Source: Ruminococcus sp. (GTDB lineage: Bacteria > Bacillota > Clostridia > Oscillospirales > Acutalibacteraceae). From it: a stretch of DNA of 64,000 nt. Under the pieces are notes generated by a model. The model searched no databases. It worked only from the letters and a program-made list of their open reading frames with translations, and had not been told where the DNA came from. Both the position numbers and the translations under genes were made by a program. The stretch lies in the NCBI GenBank assembly GCA_022768065.1, contig JALELS010000009.1, positions 1 to 64,000 on the forward strand. Reading direction: 5' to 3'. Positions 53,272 to 61,407 of this stretch are shown piece after piece (position 1 is the stretch's first letter; each line of letters opens with the position of its first letter).

Positions 53272-53964
53272 TTAAGGCTTAAATCTGTAACCGACGCCCC
53301 ATACTGTCAGTATGTGTTTGGGCTCCGACGGGTTATCTTCTAATTTTTCACGCAGGCGGTTTATGTGAACGGCTACGGTTGCGGTGTCTCCGAGTGAGTC
53401 AAGTCCCCATATTTTTTAATACAGGGTTTGCTTGTCAAAAACAATATCGCAGTTCATAACAAGAAAAAGAAACAGCTCATATTCCTTGTTTTTTAGCTCG
53501 GCTTCTTTGCCGCACTTGTAAACCCTGCGCGAGCTTGTATTTATTGTGTATTCGCCTACCGTAATTTCGTTGTCTTTTTTTTCATCAGACGCTCGCAGAC
53601 GCATATATTGCGCAATGTTAGCCTTGATTCTTGCCACAAGGACATTTGGGGAAAACGGCTTTTCAACATAATCGTCCGCACCGAGTCCGAGTCCGCGGAT
53701 TTTGTCGATGTCTTCTTTTCGCGCCGTGACCATAATTATGGGTATATCGGTTATGGCGCGAAGCTTTTTGCATACAGAAAAGCCGTCAAGCCCGGGCAGC
53801 ATAAGGTCAAGAAGTATCAGCGAAAATTCTTCTTGTTTTACAAGATCAATACCATTTATACCGTTGTCACAAATAATCGCCTCAAATCCGTTTATTTGCA
53901 GATAGTCCCGTTCAACCTGTGCAATATCCCGATCATCTTCTATTATAAGTATTTTGTTCATCAT
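53272..53964 (-). pseudogene. OmpR-family response regulator with in-frame ochre codon
   Basis: Response regulator. The receiver domain is intact: DD at residues 10-11, phospho-acceptor in LILLDLMLPG (about D52), conserved Thr/Lys region (VTARKED, YVEKPFSP). The winged helix begins (ITVGEYTINTSSRRVYKCGKEAELKNKEYELFLFLVMN) but TLY is followed by TAA (53416-53418). The same frame then continues KIWGLDSLGDTATVAVHINRLREKLEDNPSEPKHILTVWGVGYRFKP to a natural stop at 53272, exactly the rest of an OmpR domain. The stop replaces a residue that is usually Glu (GAA to TAA is a single change). A truncated product lacks the recognition helix and should not bind DNA. Overlaps the kinase gene by 32 bases. 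Confidence 0.88.
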
Positions 53965-55390
53965 AACATCTCAACTCCAAAATTATTGAAAGACCGCCGA
54001 ATTCGCTTTTTTCCGCACGGACGTCACCGCCCATTGCTTCTGCGGCTTTTTTAACAAAAGCAAGTCCTATGCCGTTTCCGCTCCCGGTATCTGTTCGTGC
54101 GGTATCGGTTCTGTAAAATACGTTAAAAAGTCTGTCGAGTTCATCATCGTTGACTCCGTTGCCGTCATCGGCGAATTCAATTTCGGCTGTATTACCGTTT
54201 CTTTTGATCGATATATACATATTGCCGTCCTTTTTGCCGTATTTAACGCTGTTATCCAAAAGATTTGCTGTTATGCGTGTCAAAAGCTGCCTGTCACAAA
54301 TTACTTTAACATTGTCATTCGGTAAAATGTTCACCGTAAGACCGCGTTTTTTGTATTCATCGTATACGGAATTTATTGCTGCGTTAAGAAATTCCGGCAA
54401 AAGTGTTTTTTCGTTTTTGACATCGGGAGACTCCATATCGAGCTTTGAATATGCAAACAGAGACGACACCATTTTTTCGATTTCTTCGGTTTTTCTCTTT
54501 ATGGTGAGCAGATATTTTTTTCGCATTTCATCGGTGTTTGCGACTCCGTCGATCAGTCCCTCTACATATGCGTTGATTGACGTCAGCGGATTTCTGAGGT
54601 CGTGCGATATGTCGAGCAAAAGCTCTTTTCGGTTCTCCTCGTTTTTTCTTGTGAGTTCAACGGAATCTTTAAGGCGCTTTGCCATATCGTTAAATGCGGC
54701 GCATACGGGAGTAAATTCGTCGTCACCGTCATATTTCAGCCTGTAGTCAAGATTGCCGTTGCTTATTTCGTTTACACCCTGAGACAGCATATCGAGAGGC
54801 GCTTCTATCTTTTTGAAAACAAATCTTGTAAGAAATCTGTTAGTAAACCCAATTGACAGTATTATAGCGGCTGCAATCAGTATTATCGAAGATATTATAA
54901 CGGTCTTGACGGCGGTGTTGTCGGTAACTGTGTTTACGCTGAAAAGATACAGTTCATATGTGTTTCCGTTTTCTTCGCCGGTGTAATAATAAAGCTGATT
55001 GGTCTTATTGGAAACAAAAGCATTGTTGCCTATGTTTTGAGCCGATGCCATAAGAGAGGTGTCGGCAATGTCCTCATTGCCCGTTTCGTAAAAATCATTG
55101 CCGTTTTCATATACTTTTACAAACATTGTTTTGTTGTCAATTATATTACCTATGGCGCTGAGTCTGCTCTTGGTATCGTCAGAGCCGTGTTCGAATATTT
55201 CGTACATTTTGCCTGATACGGCGTTGCTTGTCCTATAAAAATCATCGCTGCTCTCAAATCCGAAGCCGTTACTGCTTCTGAGCGTGAAATAAACGGCACC
55301 GAGACACATACAACCTATCAAAAGGGTTATTATAACAGGTATTATTATCATAATTACATTTGAAACTGCAAGCCTTTTTTTAACGGTCAT
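53933..55390 (-). CDS. Sensor histidine kinase
   Basis: 485 aa. One N-terminal helix, an extracytoplasmic domain of about 130 residues (with a possible Tyr-rich TNQLYYYTGEENG), a second helix, HAMP linker, dimerisation helix with phospho-acceptor LLLDISHDLRNPLTS, and catalytic domain with N-box ANLLDNSVKYG, G1 DDGNGVND and G2 GSGNGIGLAFVKK. ATG 55390 with GAGAGGA upstream is preferred over 55399. It comes before and overlaps the response regulator, which is broken by a stop, so its output would be lost unless another regulator substitutes. Confidence 0.9.
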   Translation of the reverse strand: MTVKKRLAVSNVIMIIIPVIITLLIGCMCLGAVYFTLRSSNGFGFESSDDFYRTSNAVSGKMYEIFEHGSDDTKSRLSAIGNIIDNKTMFVKVYENGNDFYETGNEDIADTSLMASAQNIGNNAFVSNKTNQLYYYTGEENGNTYELYLFSVNTVTDNTAVKTVIISSIILIAAAIILSIGFTNRFLTRFVFKKIEAPLDMLSQGVNEISNGNLDYRLKYDGDDEFTPVCAAFNDMAKRLKDSVELTRKNEENRKELLLDISHDLRNPLTSINAYVEGLIDGVANTDEMRKKYLLTIKRKTEEIEKMVSSLFAYSKLDMESPDVKNEKTLLPEFLNAAINSVYDEYKKRGLTVNILPNDNVKVICDRQLLTRITANLLDNSVKYGKKDGNMYISIKRNGNTAEIEFADDGNGVNDDELDRLFNVFYRTDTARTDTGSGNGIGLAFVKKAAEAMGGDVRAEKSEFGGLSIILELRCYDEQNTYNRR

Positions 55391-55574
55391 AGAGCACATC
55401 CTCTCATTTTTGTTTATATTATATCGTGTAAATTTAAACTGTATTTAAACCGGCGGCATATCCGATTTTACGAAATTTAATTGCGCGGTACAAAAAGACA
55501 ACACATATTTGTTTTTTCGGCGCGGTTATGGTAAACTAAGGGTATAATTTTTCGGAAAGCTGCGGTGATAAGCT

Positions 55575-56615
55575 GTGATAGATAAAAAATATGCAGATTA
55601 CTCATGGGAAAAGGCGAGTGCGCTGTTAAATATCGATTCTCCGACGGGTTTTACCAAGAAAGCCGCCGAATTTGTTAAAAAAGAATTTTCGACTCTCGGA
55701 TTTCCTGCCGAATACACGGTAAAGGGCGGCGTTCTTGCCGACCTCGGCGGAAAAGACGAAAACAACGCCTTGCTTTTGGAGGCGCACACAGATACCCTCG
55801 GCGGAATGGTCGCCGAAGTCAAGAGCAACGGCAGACTGAGAATAACGCCCCTCGGCGGTATGAATGCCTGCAACGCCGAAACGGAGAATGTCAGAATATA
55901 TACCCGTTCGGGCAAACTATATGAGGGCACACTTCAGCTTTGTAATGCTTCAATTCACGTTAACGGTGATTTTTCAACTGTTTCGCGCACTTGGGACAGC
56001 GTTGAAATTGTCCTTGATGAAGACGTAAAAACCGATGAGGATACAAGGAAGCTCGGCATAGAAACGGGCGATATAGTTTGCTTTGAACCGCGTACACGCC
56101 GTACCGAATCCGGGTATTTAAAGAGCAGATTTCTTGATGATAAGCTCTCTGTTGGCATATTGCTCGGTTTTGCAAAATATCTTAAAGACAGCGGTATAGT
56201 TTTACCGCGGCGTGTGTATGTGCACGTTACCGTTTACGAAGAGGTCGGCCACGGCGGTTCCTCGACTGTGCCGGGTGGAGTTACCGAGGCAATATCGGTC
56301 GATATGGGGTGCGTCGGCGACGGATTGAAATGTACGGAAAAGCAGGTGTCCGTCTGTGCTAAGGATTCCGGCGGACCTTACAGCTATGATACCGTAGGCA
56401 AACTGATTGAAGCCGCAAAGGCAATGGGTGCCGATTATGCCGTTGATGTATATCCGCATTACGGCTCGGATGTTGAAGCCACATTGCGTTCGGGCGCAGA
56501 TATACGACACGGGCTGATAGGAGCCGGAGTTTATGCGAGCCACGGCTATGAACGCAGCCATATAGACGGCGTTTACAATACGCTGAAGCTGCTGTGCGGT
56601 TATTTGAATGTATAA
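55575..56615 (+). CDS. M42-family metallopeptidase (glutamyl aminopeptidase/endoglucanase family)
   Basis: 346 aa peptidase family M42. Binuclear metal ligands: His in LLEAHTDTLGG, Asp in SRFLDDKLSVG, Glu-Glu in VTVYEEVGHGG (catalytic base and ligand), Asp in SVDMGCVG, and His in YERSHIDG. It forms large cytosolic aminopeptidase complexes that finish peptide degradation. The start at GTG 55575 has a GCGGTGATAAG upstream and a TTGTTT/TAAACT promoter-like pair at about 55510-55538. Monocistronic, convergent with dGTPase. Confidence 0.9.
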   Translation: MIDKKYADYSWEKASALLNIDSPTGFTKKAAEFVKKEFSTLGFPAEYTVKGGVLADLGGKDENNALLLEAHTDTLGGMVAEVKSNGRLRITPLGGMNACNAETENVRIYTRSGKLYEGTLQLCNASIHVNGDFSTVSRTWDSVEIVLDEDVKTDEDTRKLGIETGDIVCFEPRTRRTESGYLKSRFLDDKLSVGILLGFAKYLKDSGIVLPRRVYVHVTVYEEVGHGGSSTVPGGVTEAISVDMGCVGDGLKCTEKQVSVCAKDSGGPYSYDTVGKLIEAAKAMGADYAVDVYPHYGSDVEATLRSGADIRHGLIGAGVYASHGYERSHIDGVYNTLKLLCGYLNV

Positions 56616-56620
56616 ATATT

Positions 56621-56655
56621 AACGGGGCTGTAAATTTTTACAGCTCCGTTTTTGC
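56621..56655. terminator. Bidirectional terminator between M42 peptidase and dGTPase
   Basis: AACGGGGCTGTAAA/TTACAGCTCCGTTTTT with short loop, between convergent genes. Confidence 0.88.
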
Positions 56656-56666
56656 GTAAATCGGCT

Positions 56667-57905
56667 TTATTTTATATCGTCGAAGTACGATTTGAATTCT
56701 ATCTTCAACGGGCTTTTCGGGAACAGCTCTTTATACAGTGCCAAAAAGTAGTCGTCCGTCATACTTGCTATGTAATCCGTAACTATATCGTTCGGCTCTT
56801 CGTCAGAGTATTCTGACTCGCCGTAATATCTTACATTGCTGTTTATAAAGTCGATATGGTGGCGGAATATGAACGAGTTTTCGTCGCCTCGCTTCAGCTC
56901 GTCGAGCAGCCTGTAATACACCTGTTCAAACATGGGCTTTATGCAGTCGTCATATTCTCTGTTAACGGCGTCGTTTTGGTAAATTACTTTATAATTTTCG
57001 CTCTTTGCCGTTACAAGGTCATTATACGCATTTTTACTCAGGGCTATATAATCCTTGCCGTAGCTGTTGTTTATTATGTCAACCGTCAGATTATTGATTA
57101 TTTTAGCATTATTGGTGCCTATAAATTCCGTTTTGAATTCATAATCCTTGTCAACTATTCCGGCGGTTACGGCGTCCTGGCGGTCTTTGCCGATATATGC
57201 TATCATATCGCATATCCTTACGGTGCACCCCTCAAGCGTCATAGGTATCAGCTTTTTTATTGCGGGGACGCCGTATTTATAGCAGTCCTCGGTTTGACTG
57301 TCGTATTTTTCAAACGTCTTTTTGTAGTCGGGCTTGTATTCCTGCTGTTCAAATTCTCCGTTGTGGCAAATAATTCCGTCCAGCGTCTGTAAAGTGAGAT
57401 TTCGGCGAAAAATGCGGTCGAGAACGCGCACGCTGTGGACGTTATGATTAAAGAATCTGCCTGTTTCGTTGTTGTATAAATCGTTTAACATTCTTTCGCC
57501 GGCATGACCGAACGGTGTGTGCCCTATATCGTGACCGAGTGCAATCGCCTCGATAAGGTCAAGGTTAAGCCCCAAAACCGCGCCTATGTTACGGGCTATG
57601 CGCGACACAAGCTGAACGTGCAGCGCACGCCTTGTTATATCGTCATTGCAGGTAAACGAAAACACCTGCGTTTTGTCGGCATATCTGTTGTAGTACGGTA
57701 AGTGCAGTATCTTTTCGGTATCGCGTACAAACGTCGGACGCCAAAGATTTGCCTTGTCGCGCGAGTTATCGCGTCTTATTGCGTTTTCGTCCCTAAAAGC
57801 GTAGGGATTTTCCCAATGCTCTTTGCGATCCTCAATTATTCTCTTTTGCAAATCTTCATTTACCTTGTCATATTTGATATCCGTAAAAACCACCTCTTTA
57901 AACAT
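56667..57905 (-). CDS. dGTPase-like HD-domain nucleotidohydrolase
   Basis: 412 aa deoxyguanosinetriphosphate triphosphohydrolase-type protein, HD superfamily. The first HD ligand region is in NRYADKTQVFSF, the core motif is ALGHDIGHTPFGHAGERML, and ICDMIAYIGKDRQDAVTAG carries the last Asp. It hydrolyses dNTPs to the nucleoside and triphosphate and controls dNTP pools. ATG 57905 is preferred over GTG 57935, which lies within the preceding terminator. Confidence 0.9.
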   Translation of the reverse strand: MFKEVVFTDIKYDKVNEDLQKRIIEDRKEHWENPYAFRDENAIRRDNSRDKANLWRPTFVRDTEKILHLPYYNRYADKTQVFSFTCNDDITRRALHVQLVSRIARNIGAVLGLNLDLIEAIALGHDIGHTPFGHAGERMLNDLYNNETGRFFNHNVHSVRVLDRIFRRNLTLQTLDGIICHNGEFEQQEYKPDYKKTFEKYDSQTEDCYKYGVPAIKKLIPMTLEGCTVRICDMIAYIGKDRQDAVTAGIVDKDYEFKTEFIGTNNAKIINNLTVDIINNSYGKDYIALSKNAYNDLVTAKSENYKVIYQNDAVNREYDDCIKPMFEQVYYRLLDELKRGDENSFIFRHHIDFINSNVRYYGESEYSDEEPNDIVTDYIASMTDDYFLALYKELFPKSPLKIEFKSYFDDIK

Positions 57906-57927
57906 TTTATATATCTCTGTATTTCCG

Positions 57928-57967
57928 AAAAGCACCTGCAGTATTTTGAGTCTGCAGGTGCTTTTTA
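57928..57967. terminator. Terminator between OPA transporter and dGTPase genes
   Basis: AAAAGCACCTGCAG/CTGCAGGTGCTTTTT, 14-base stem, downstream of the minus-strand transporter gene. Confidence 0.85.
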
Positions 57968-57971
57968 TGTA

Positions 57972-59192
57972 TCAGCGTGTTTCCTTATTATGCTTTGTTT
58001 TTCCGCCGAACAGGCAAAACAACGTCGCAATTACCGAAAGGGCGAGCCAGAATATAATTACGCTGTTCCACGTTCTGCTCTGCAAAAGCTCACCTGCCAC
58101 TTGATTCATGGCTGCGCAGCCTATATACGCCGTCGCATTGAGTATTCCGGCAGCCGTGCTGACGTTTCCGTGCTTGGCAAAGCGCAGTGGAACAATGGTT
58201 ATAAGCATTACATTTACCGCAAACATACAGTTTGTAACCGCAACCATCGAGATAAGCGAGAGTATAAGACTTTTTCCGGCGGATATAAACAGGATTATTA
58301 AAAATACAAATGACGCGGCAAAAAATACCGCAGATGTTTTGGCTTCGCTGTGAAGCTTGTTGTTGACCTTTTCGGCAATAAATGCGCCCGATACGTTTAT
58401 AATCGGCAGTACCATTGTAAGCAGAAGCGAAAATGCAACTCCCGAGCCGAACTGCGATGAGAAAAACTCAGGTACCCATTGCGTAACGCTGTCTTTTAAG
58501 GTGCCCTGAACTATTATCGGTATCAAAAGTACGGGCACACCGCCGCAAATGAGAATTTTCACGGATTTCCCGAGCTTTACGGGTTCTTTTTTTGCCGTAT
58601 CTTTTCCGTTTAAATGAAGCTTCCCCGTGCCGAAAAGCCAGACGAACGAAACCGCCGCCAGTATAATACCGCAAACAAGAAAGACATATTTCCACGGCAA
58701 AAACAGCATCGTCAGAAGGCTTACGGCATAACTCAAAACCGTGCCCACGGGTACGGTGGTTGACATTTGCATACCGAATTTGTCTTTTGTCTCTTCGTTA
58801 TATTGAAGCGAGGCAAGCTTTAATATCGGCGACCATACAAGCGACTGAAAAAGGCCGTTTGCCGCCCAAAGCGTCAAAAGAAGAGGGTAGGAGTGAAAAA
58901 AGAAAATAAGTATATTGGATATTGATGATAAGAGCACACCGCAAAAAACCATATACTTTGTGTCGAGTCTGTCGCCTATAATACCGCTGACTATCTGCCC
59001 CAAACCGTAGCATATGAAAAATGCCGACAAAACCGAGGCAATAAGGTTTTCCGAGAGGACGTTACCGGATATCAGCGACGGAATTACAGATGAAAAATTC
59101 AGTCTGCATATGTATGTTGCACTGTATGCGAGCCAGCACAGAAGAAAAATATCCCTGTCGCGCCGAGTTTTATATCCGAGGCAAGCTTTCAT
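57972..59192 (-). CDS. MFS transporter, organophosphate:phosphate antiporter (GlpT-like)
   Basis: 406 aa, twelve membrane helices, organophosphate:Pi antiporter-like MFS. N-terminal WLAYSATYICRLNFSSVIPSLI (the family's YxxYxxR pattern is CRLNF), and VSGIIGDRLDTKYMVFCGVLLSSISNILI. It begins inside the last codon of the upstream phosphatase-superfamily gene (ATGA overlap of four bases), so both are co-translated. Together they would hydrolyse and import a phosphorylated compound, or import a product and exchange phosphate. Confidence 0.83.
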   Translation of the reverse strand: MKACLGYKTRRDRDIFLLCWLAYSATYICRLNFSSVIPSLISGNVLSENLIASVLSAFFICYGLGQIVSGIIGDRLDTKYMVFCGVLLSSISNILIFFFHSYPLLLTLWAANGLFQSLVWSPILKLASLQYNEETKDKFGMQMSTTVPVGTVLSYAVSLLTMLFLPWKYVFLVCGIILAAVSFVWLFGTGKLHLNGKDTAKKEPVKLGKSVKILICGGVPVLLIPIIVQGTLKDSVTQWVPEFFSSQFGSGVAFSLLLTMVLPIINVSGAFIAEKVNNKLHSEAKTSAVFFAASFVFLIILFISAGKSLILSLISMVAVTNCMFAVNVMLITIVPLRFAKHGNVSTAAGILNATAYIGCAAMNQVAGELLQSRTWNSVIIFWLALSVIATLFCLFGGKTKHNKETR

Positions 59193-60319
59193 TCGTGCAT
59201 CTCCGTTTTGCCGTTATAGTTTTTACCGAAAAATTTATTGCTTACGGGCTTATTTGTCGCTATCCAGACAGTGCGCTCCTCAAGGCTCTGTCCGCCGTGA
59301 CCCTTGCCTTTTCCGCCGTGATCGTTTGAAAAAATGATAAGCCATTCTTCGTTTAAGTTCTTTTCGCGTTCTTTTATTATTTCCGTTACCTGATGCGAAT
59401 ATATGTCGCAAAGCAGCGCTGCCGAAGCGTATTCACGGCATTTCGGCGAAAATTCAAACTTGTGCCCCGCGCCGTCTATGCCGTCATATATACCGCAAAC
59501 AATATCGTCGCCGCCTTCTATGCGTTTAAGAACATAATCTCTGACAACGGCGTCGCCCAAAAGTGCGTCGGGGGTGACTTTCGGAGCGGTGAAATTTATA
59601 AATTCAGCCGAAACCTTACTGCCGGACGGAGCCGTAACGCACTTTTTCTTGCTTGTATCGCAGTATGTCAGTTTCATTTCGGGGTGCTCCATGGCATATT
59701 TTACTTCGGGATAGAGATTTATATCAAAAAACGGAGACCAGTCAAAATTCAATGAAACCGAAAGCCCCAGCTTAGCGTATTCCGTAAGAAAGGTGAGGTG
59801 GTTCATATTTTTTGTGTCGTTGTTTGAATCAACGCCGTTTTCAACACCCCAAACGCCGGTAAACTGAGCAGTCCAGCCTGCGGAGGTTGAGGTTACCTGC
59901 TGTGTATTTGTGCCCGTTTCACCGCCGCAGTAGGCGAGGTACAGACCGCCGTTTTTCATTACATCTTTAATTCCGCTGTATGTTACGCTGTTTTCGGAAC
60001 AGTCAAACGCATTTTTCCTCTCGGCAATACATCTTGCCATATCGGCACGCATACCGTCATAGCCGAGAAAAAGCACCTTTGCGGTTTTGCCGTCCTTTGT
60101 TATCGCTTTTCCGTCTTTTAAGGTGCAACTGTTAAGAAAATCGTGCACCAATCCGTAAACTGTCGTACACGGAGCGGATTCTTCAAATTTGTTGCTCCAA
60201 ACATCGCCTTTGAGCGAATCTTCAAAGTCAAAGGCGGAGCTGACGGGACTTATAAGCTTTTTTACGGTGCGCGGAAGCTTTTTGCCGCTTGATAAAAACA
60301 TCTTAACAAAATTTTTCAT
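59189..60319 (-). CDS. Alkaline-phosphatase-superfamily hydrolase
   Basis: 376 aa, alkaline phosphatase/phosphodiesterase/sulfatase superfamily by its metal-site motifs: LGYDGMRADM (first Asp), a TSTSAGWTAQFTGVWG region that could hold the Thr/Ser nucleophile, GIYDGIDGAGHKF (Asp and His), and SNDHGGKGKGHGG (Asp-His and later His). It has no signal peptide, so it acts inside the cell. I cannot choose between nucleotide pyrophosphatase/phosphodiesterase and phosphoglycerol-type activity. GGAGGGAATTT precedes ATG 60319. Co-translated with the OPA transporter. Confidence 0.75.
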   Translation of the reverse strand: MKNFVKMFLSSGKKLPRTVKKLISPVSSAFDFEDSLKGDVWSNKFEESAPCTTVYGLVHDFLNSCTLKDGKAITKDGKTAKVLFLGYDGMRADMARCIAERKNAFDCSENSVTYSGIKDVMKNGGLYLAYCGGETGTNTQQVTSTSAGWTAQFTGVWGVENGVDSNNDTKNMNHLTFLTEYAKLGLSVSLNFDWSPFFDINLYPEVKYAMEHPEMKLTYCDTSKKKCVTAPSGSKVSAEFINFTAPKVTPDALLGDAVVRDYVLKRIEGGDDIVCGIYDGIDGAGHKFEFSPKCREYASAALLCDIYSHQVTEIIKEREKNLNEEWLIIFSNDHGGKGKGHGGQSLEERTVWIATNKPVSNKFFGKNYNGKTEMHE

Positions 60320-60432
60320 AAATTCCCTCCGGGTGCCGTAAAAATTTGGTATTTTACAGCCTGTTTCATATCTCTATAATTATAACAGAACAAAAATAAG
60401 TGTCAATCAAACATACATTTTTTCATAAATAA

Positions 60433-60461
60433 TTGTTATTTCCTCGGCAAAATGGTATTAT
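60433..60461 (+). promoter_or_regulatory. Promoter of the small exported protein gene
   Basis: TTGTTA (60433-60438), 17 bases, TATTAT (60456-60461). It overlaps the ORF-track start, excluding it. Confidence 0.65.
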
Positions 60462-60492
60462 AATTATCTTAACTGAAAAGGGGTCTGTCAAT

Positions 60493-61014
60493 TTGAAAAA
60501 ACATACGATAGTTATAATTGTTCTCATAGCTGCCGCAATTTTTGTCGGTGTGTTTGTGCTTATTCCTCAGATGGCGTCTCTGTCGGACTACGGCAAAGAC
60601 GGGGAGGCGGTATTTACCGTAACCGATATCGAAACGGCGGATTATCCGGGCGACGGAACCGTTGACCGCTTCGTCTCTTCATCTAAGGAAAAGAATGATA
60701 TTATCGAAAATAAGGAAGACTATGTGTTTTTGACCGTGTACGGTGAGGTCGAAAATACGAGCGATAAAATGATTAACAGTATAGAAATCGAGTACTTGTC
60801 GCTTGCACAGGACTACGACGATGTGTATTTTGAAAAACATATGCCCGACGAATATTACCGCGATTTTTCGGTGCTCTCGGGCAAATCGCAAAACTACGAG
60901 TTCAGCGCAGCGGTATCAAAGAGTTCGTATGAAAAAATGATTGCCGACGGAGCGCTCTCTGCGGACAATGTGTTTGTAACGGTGTCCTGCAAAACCGAAA
61001 ACACCGCAAGATAA
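60493..61014 (+). CDS. Hypothetical membrane-anchored protein
   Basis: 173 aa, not recognised. N-terminal anchor (TIVIIVLIAAAIFVGVFVLIPQMA) and an exported domain of about 140 residues with a DUF4352-like layout: VFTVTDIETADYPGDG..., VFLTVYGEVENTSDKMINS, then SGKSQNYEFSAAVSKSSYE, resembling beta-sandwich proteins that follow a membrane anchor. Start TTG 60493 with AAAAGGGG upstream; a promoter lies at 60433-60461. Monocistronic. Confidence 0.7.
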   Translation: MKKHTIVIIVLIAAAIFVGVFVLIPQMASLSDYGKDGEAVFTVTDIETADYPGDGTVDRFVSSSKEKNDIIENKEDYVFLTVYGEVENTSDKMINSIEIEYLSLAQDYDDVYFEKHMPDEYYRDFSVLSGKSQNYEFSAAVSKSSYEKMIADGALSADNVFVTVSCKTENTAR

Positions 61015-61016
61015 TT

Positions 61017-61056
61017 AAAACGGAGTTGTGAACATAAGCTTCACAACTCCGTTTTT
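61017..61056. terminator. Bidirectional terminator before hypA
   Basis: AAAACGGAGTTGTGAA/TTCACAACTCCGTTTTT with a seven-base loop, between convergent genes. Confidence 0.9.
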
Positions 61057-61404
61057 CTACCCGATAACTTCAATATCCTTTATCCGCATTTCGTCGCCGG
61101 TGACAAGATATGTATTGTCACTGCCGCAGTGCGGACATTTTTTTGCGTATTCGGTGGTCTTATATGTTTTTTTACAGTCGCGACAGTAGGAGAGACCCTC
61201 AAGAATAATCATTTCAAGCTCGGTGTCTTTCATATAATCCGTTTTTTTCTTTGCCCACTCAAAGCAGTCCGAAAAATATGACGGAACAATCGATGAAACC
61301 TCGCCTATTTCAAGAGTCAGCTTGGTGACCTTTTTTACGTTGTTTTCCTTGGCAATCTCTTCTACTCTGTCTATGACATTCAGAACTATACCGAGTTCGT
61401 GCAT
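61057..61404 (-). CDS. hypA: Hydrogenase/urease nickel chaperone HypA
   Basis: 115 aa HypA nickel metallochaperone. N-terminal MHELGIVLNVIDRV (His2 and Glu3 bind Ni), a central VTKLTLEIGEVSSIVPSYFSDCFEWAKK, and the structural zinc site CRDCKKTYKTTEYAKKCPHCGSD. It delivers nickel to [NiFe]-hydrogenase, with HypB, but neither hydrogenase nor HypB is in the window. It starts three bases after the upstream flavoprotein stop, so the two are co-transcribed. This linkage suggests a role with an electron-transfer module, which is inference. Confidence 0.92.
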   Translation of the reverse strand: MHELGIVLNVIDRVEEIAKENNVKKVTKLTLEIGEVSSIVPSYFSDCFEWAKKKTDYMKDTELEMIILEGLSYCRDCKKTYKTTEYAKKCPHCGSDNTYLVTGDEMRIKDIEVIG

Positions 61405-61407
61405 GGC

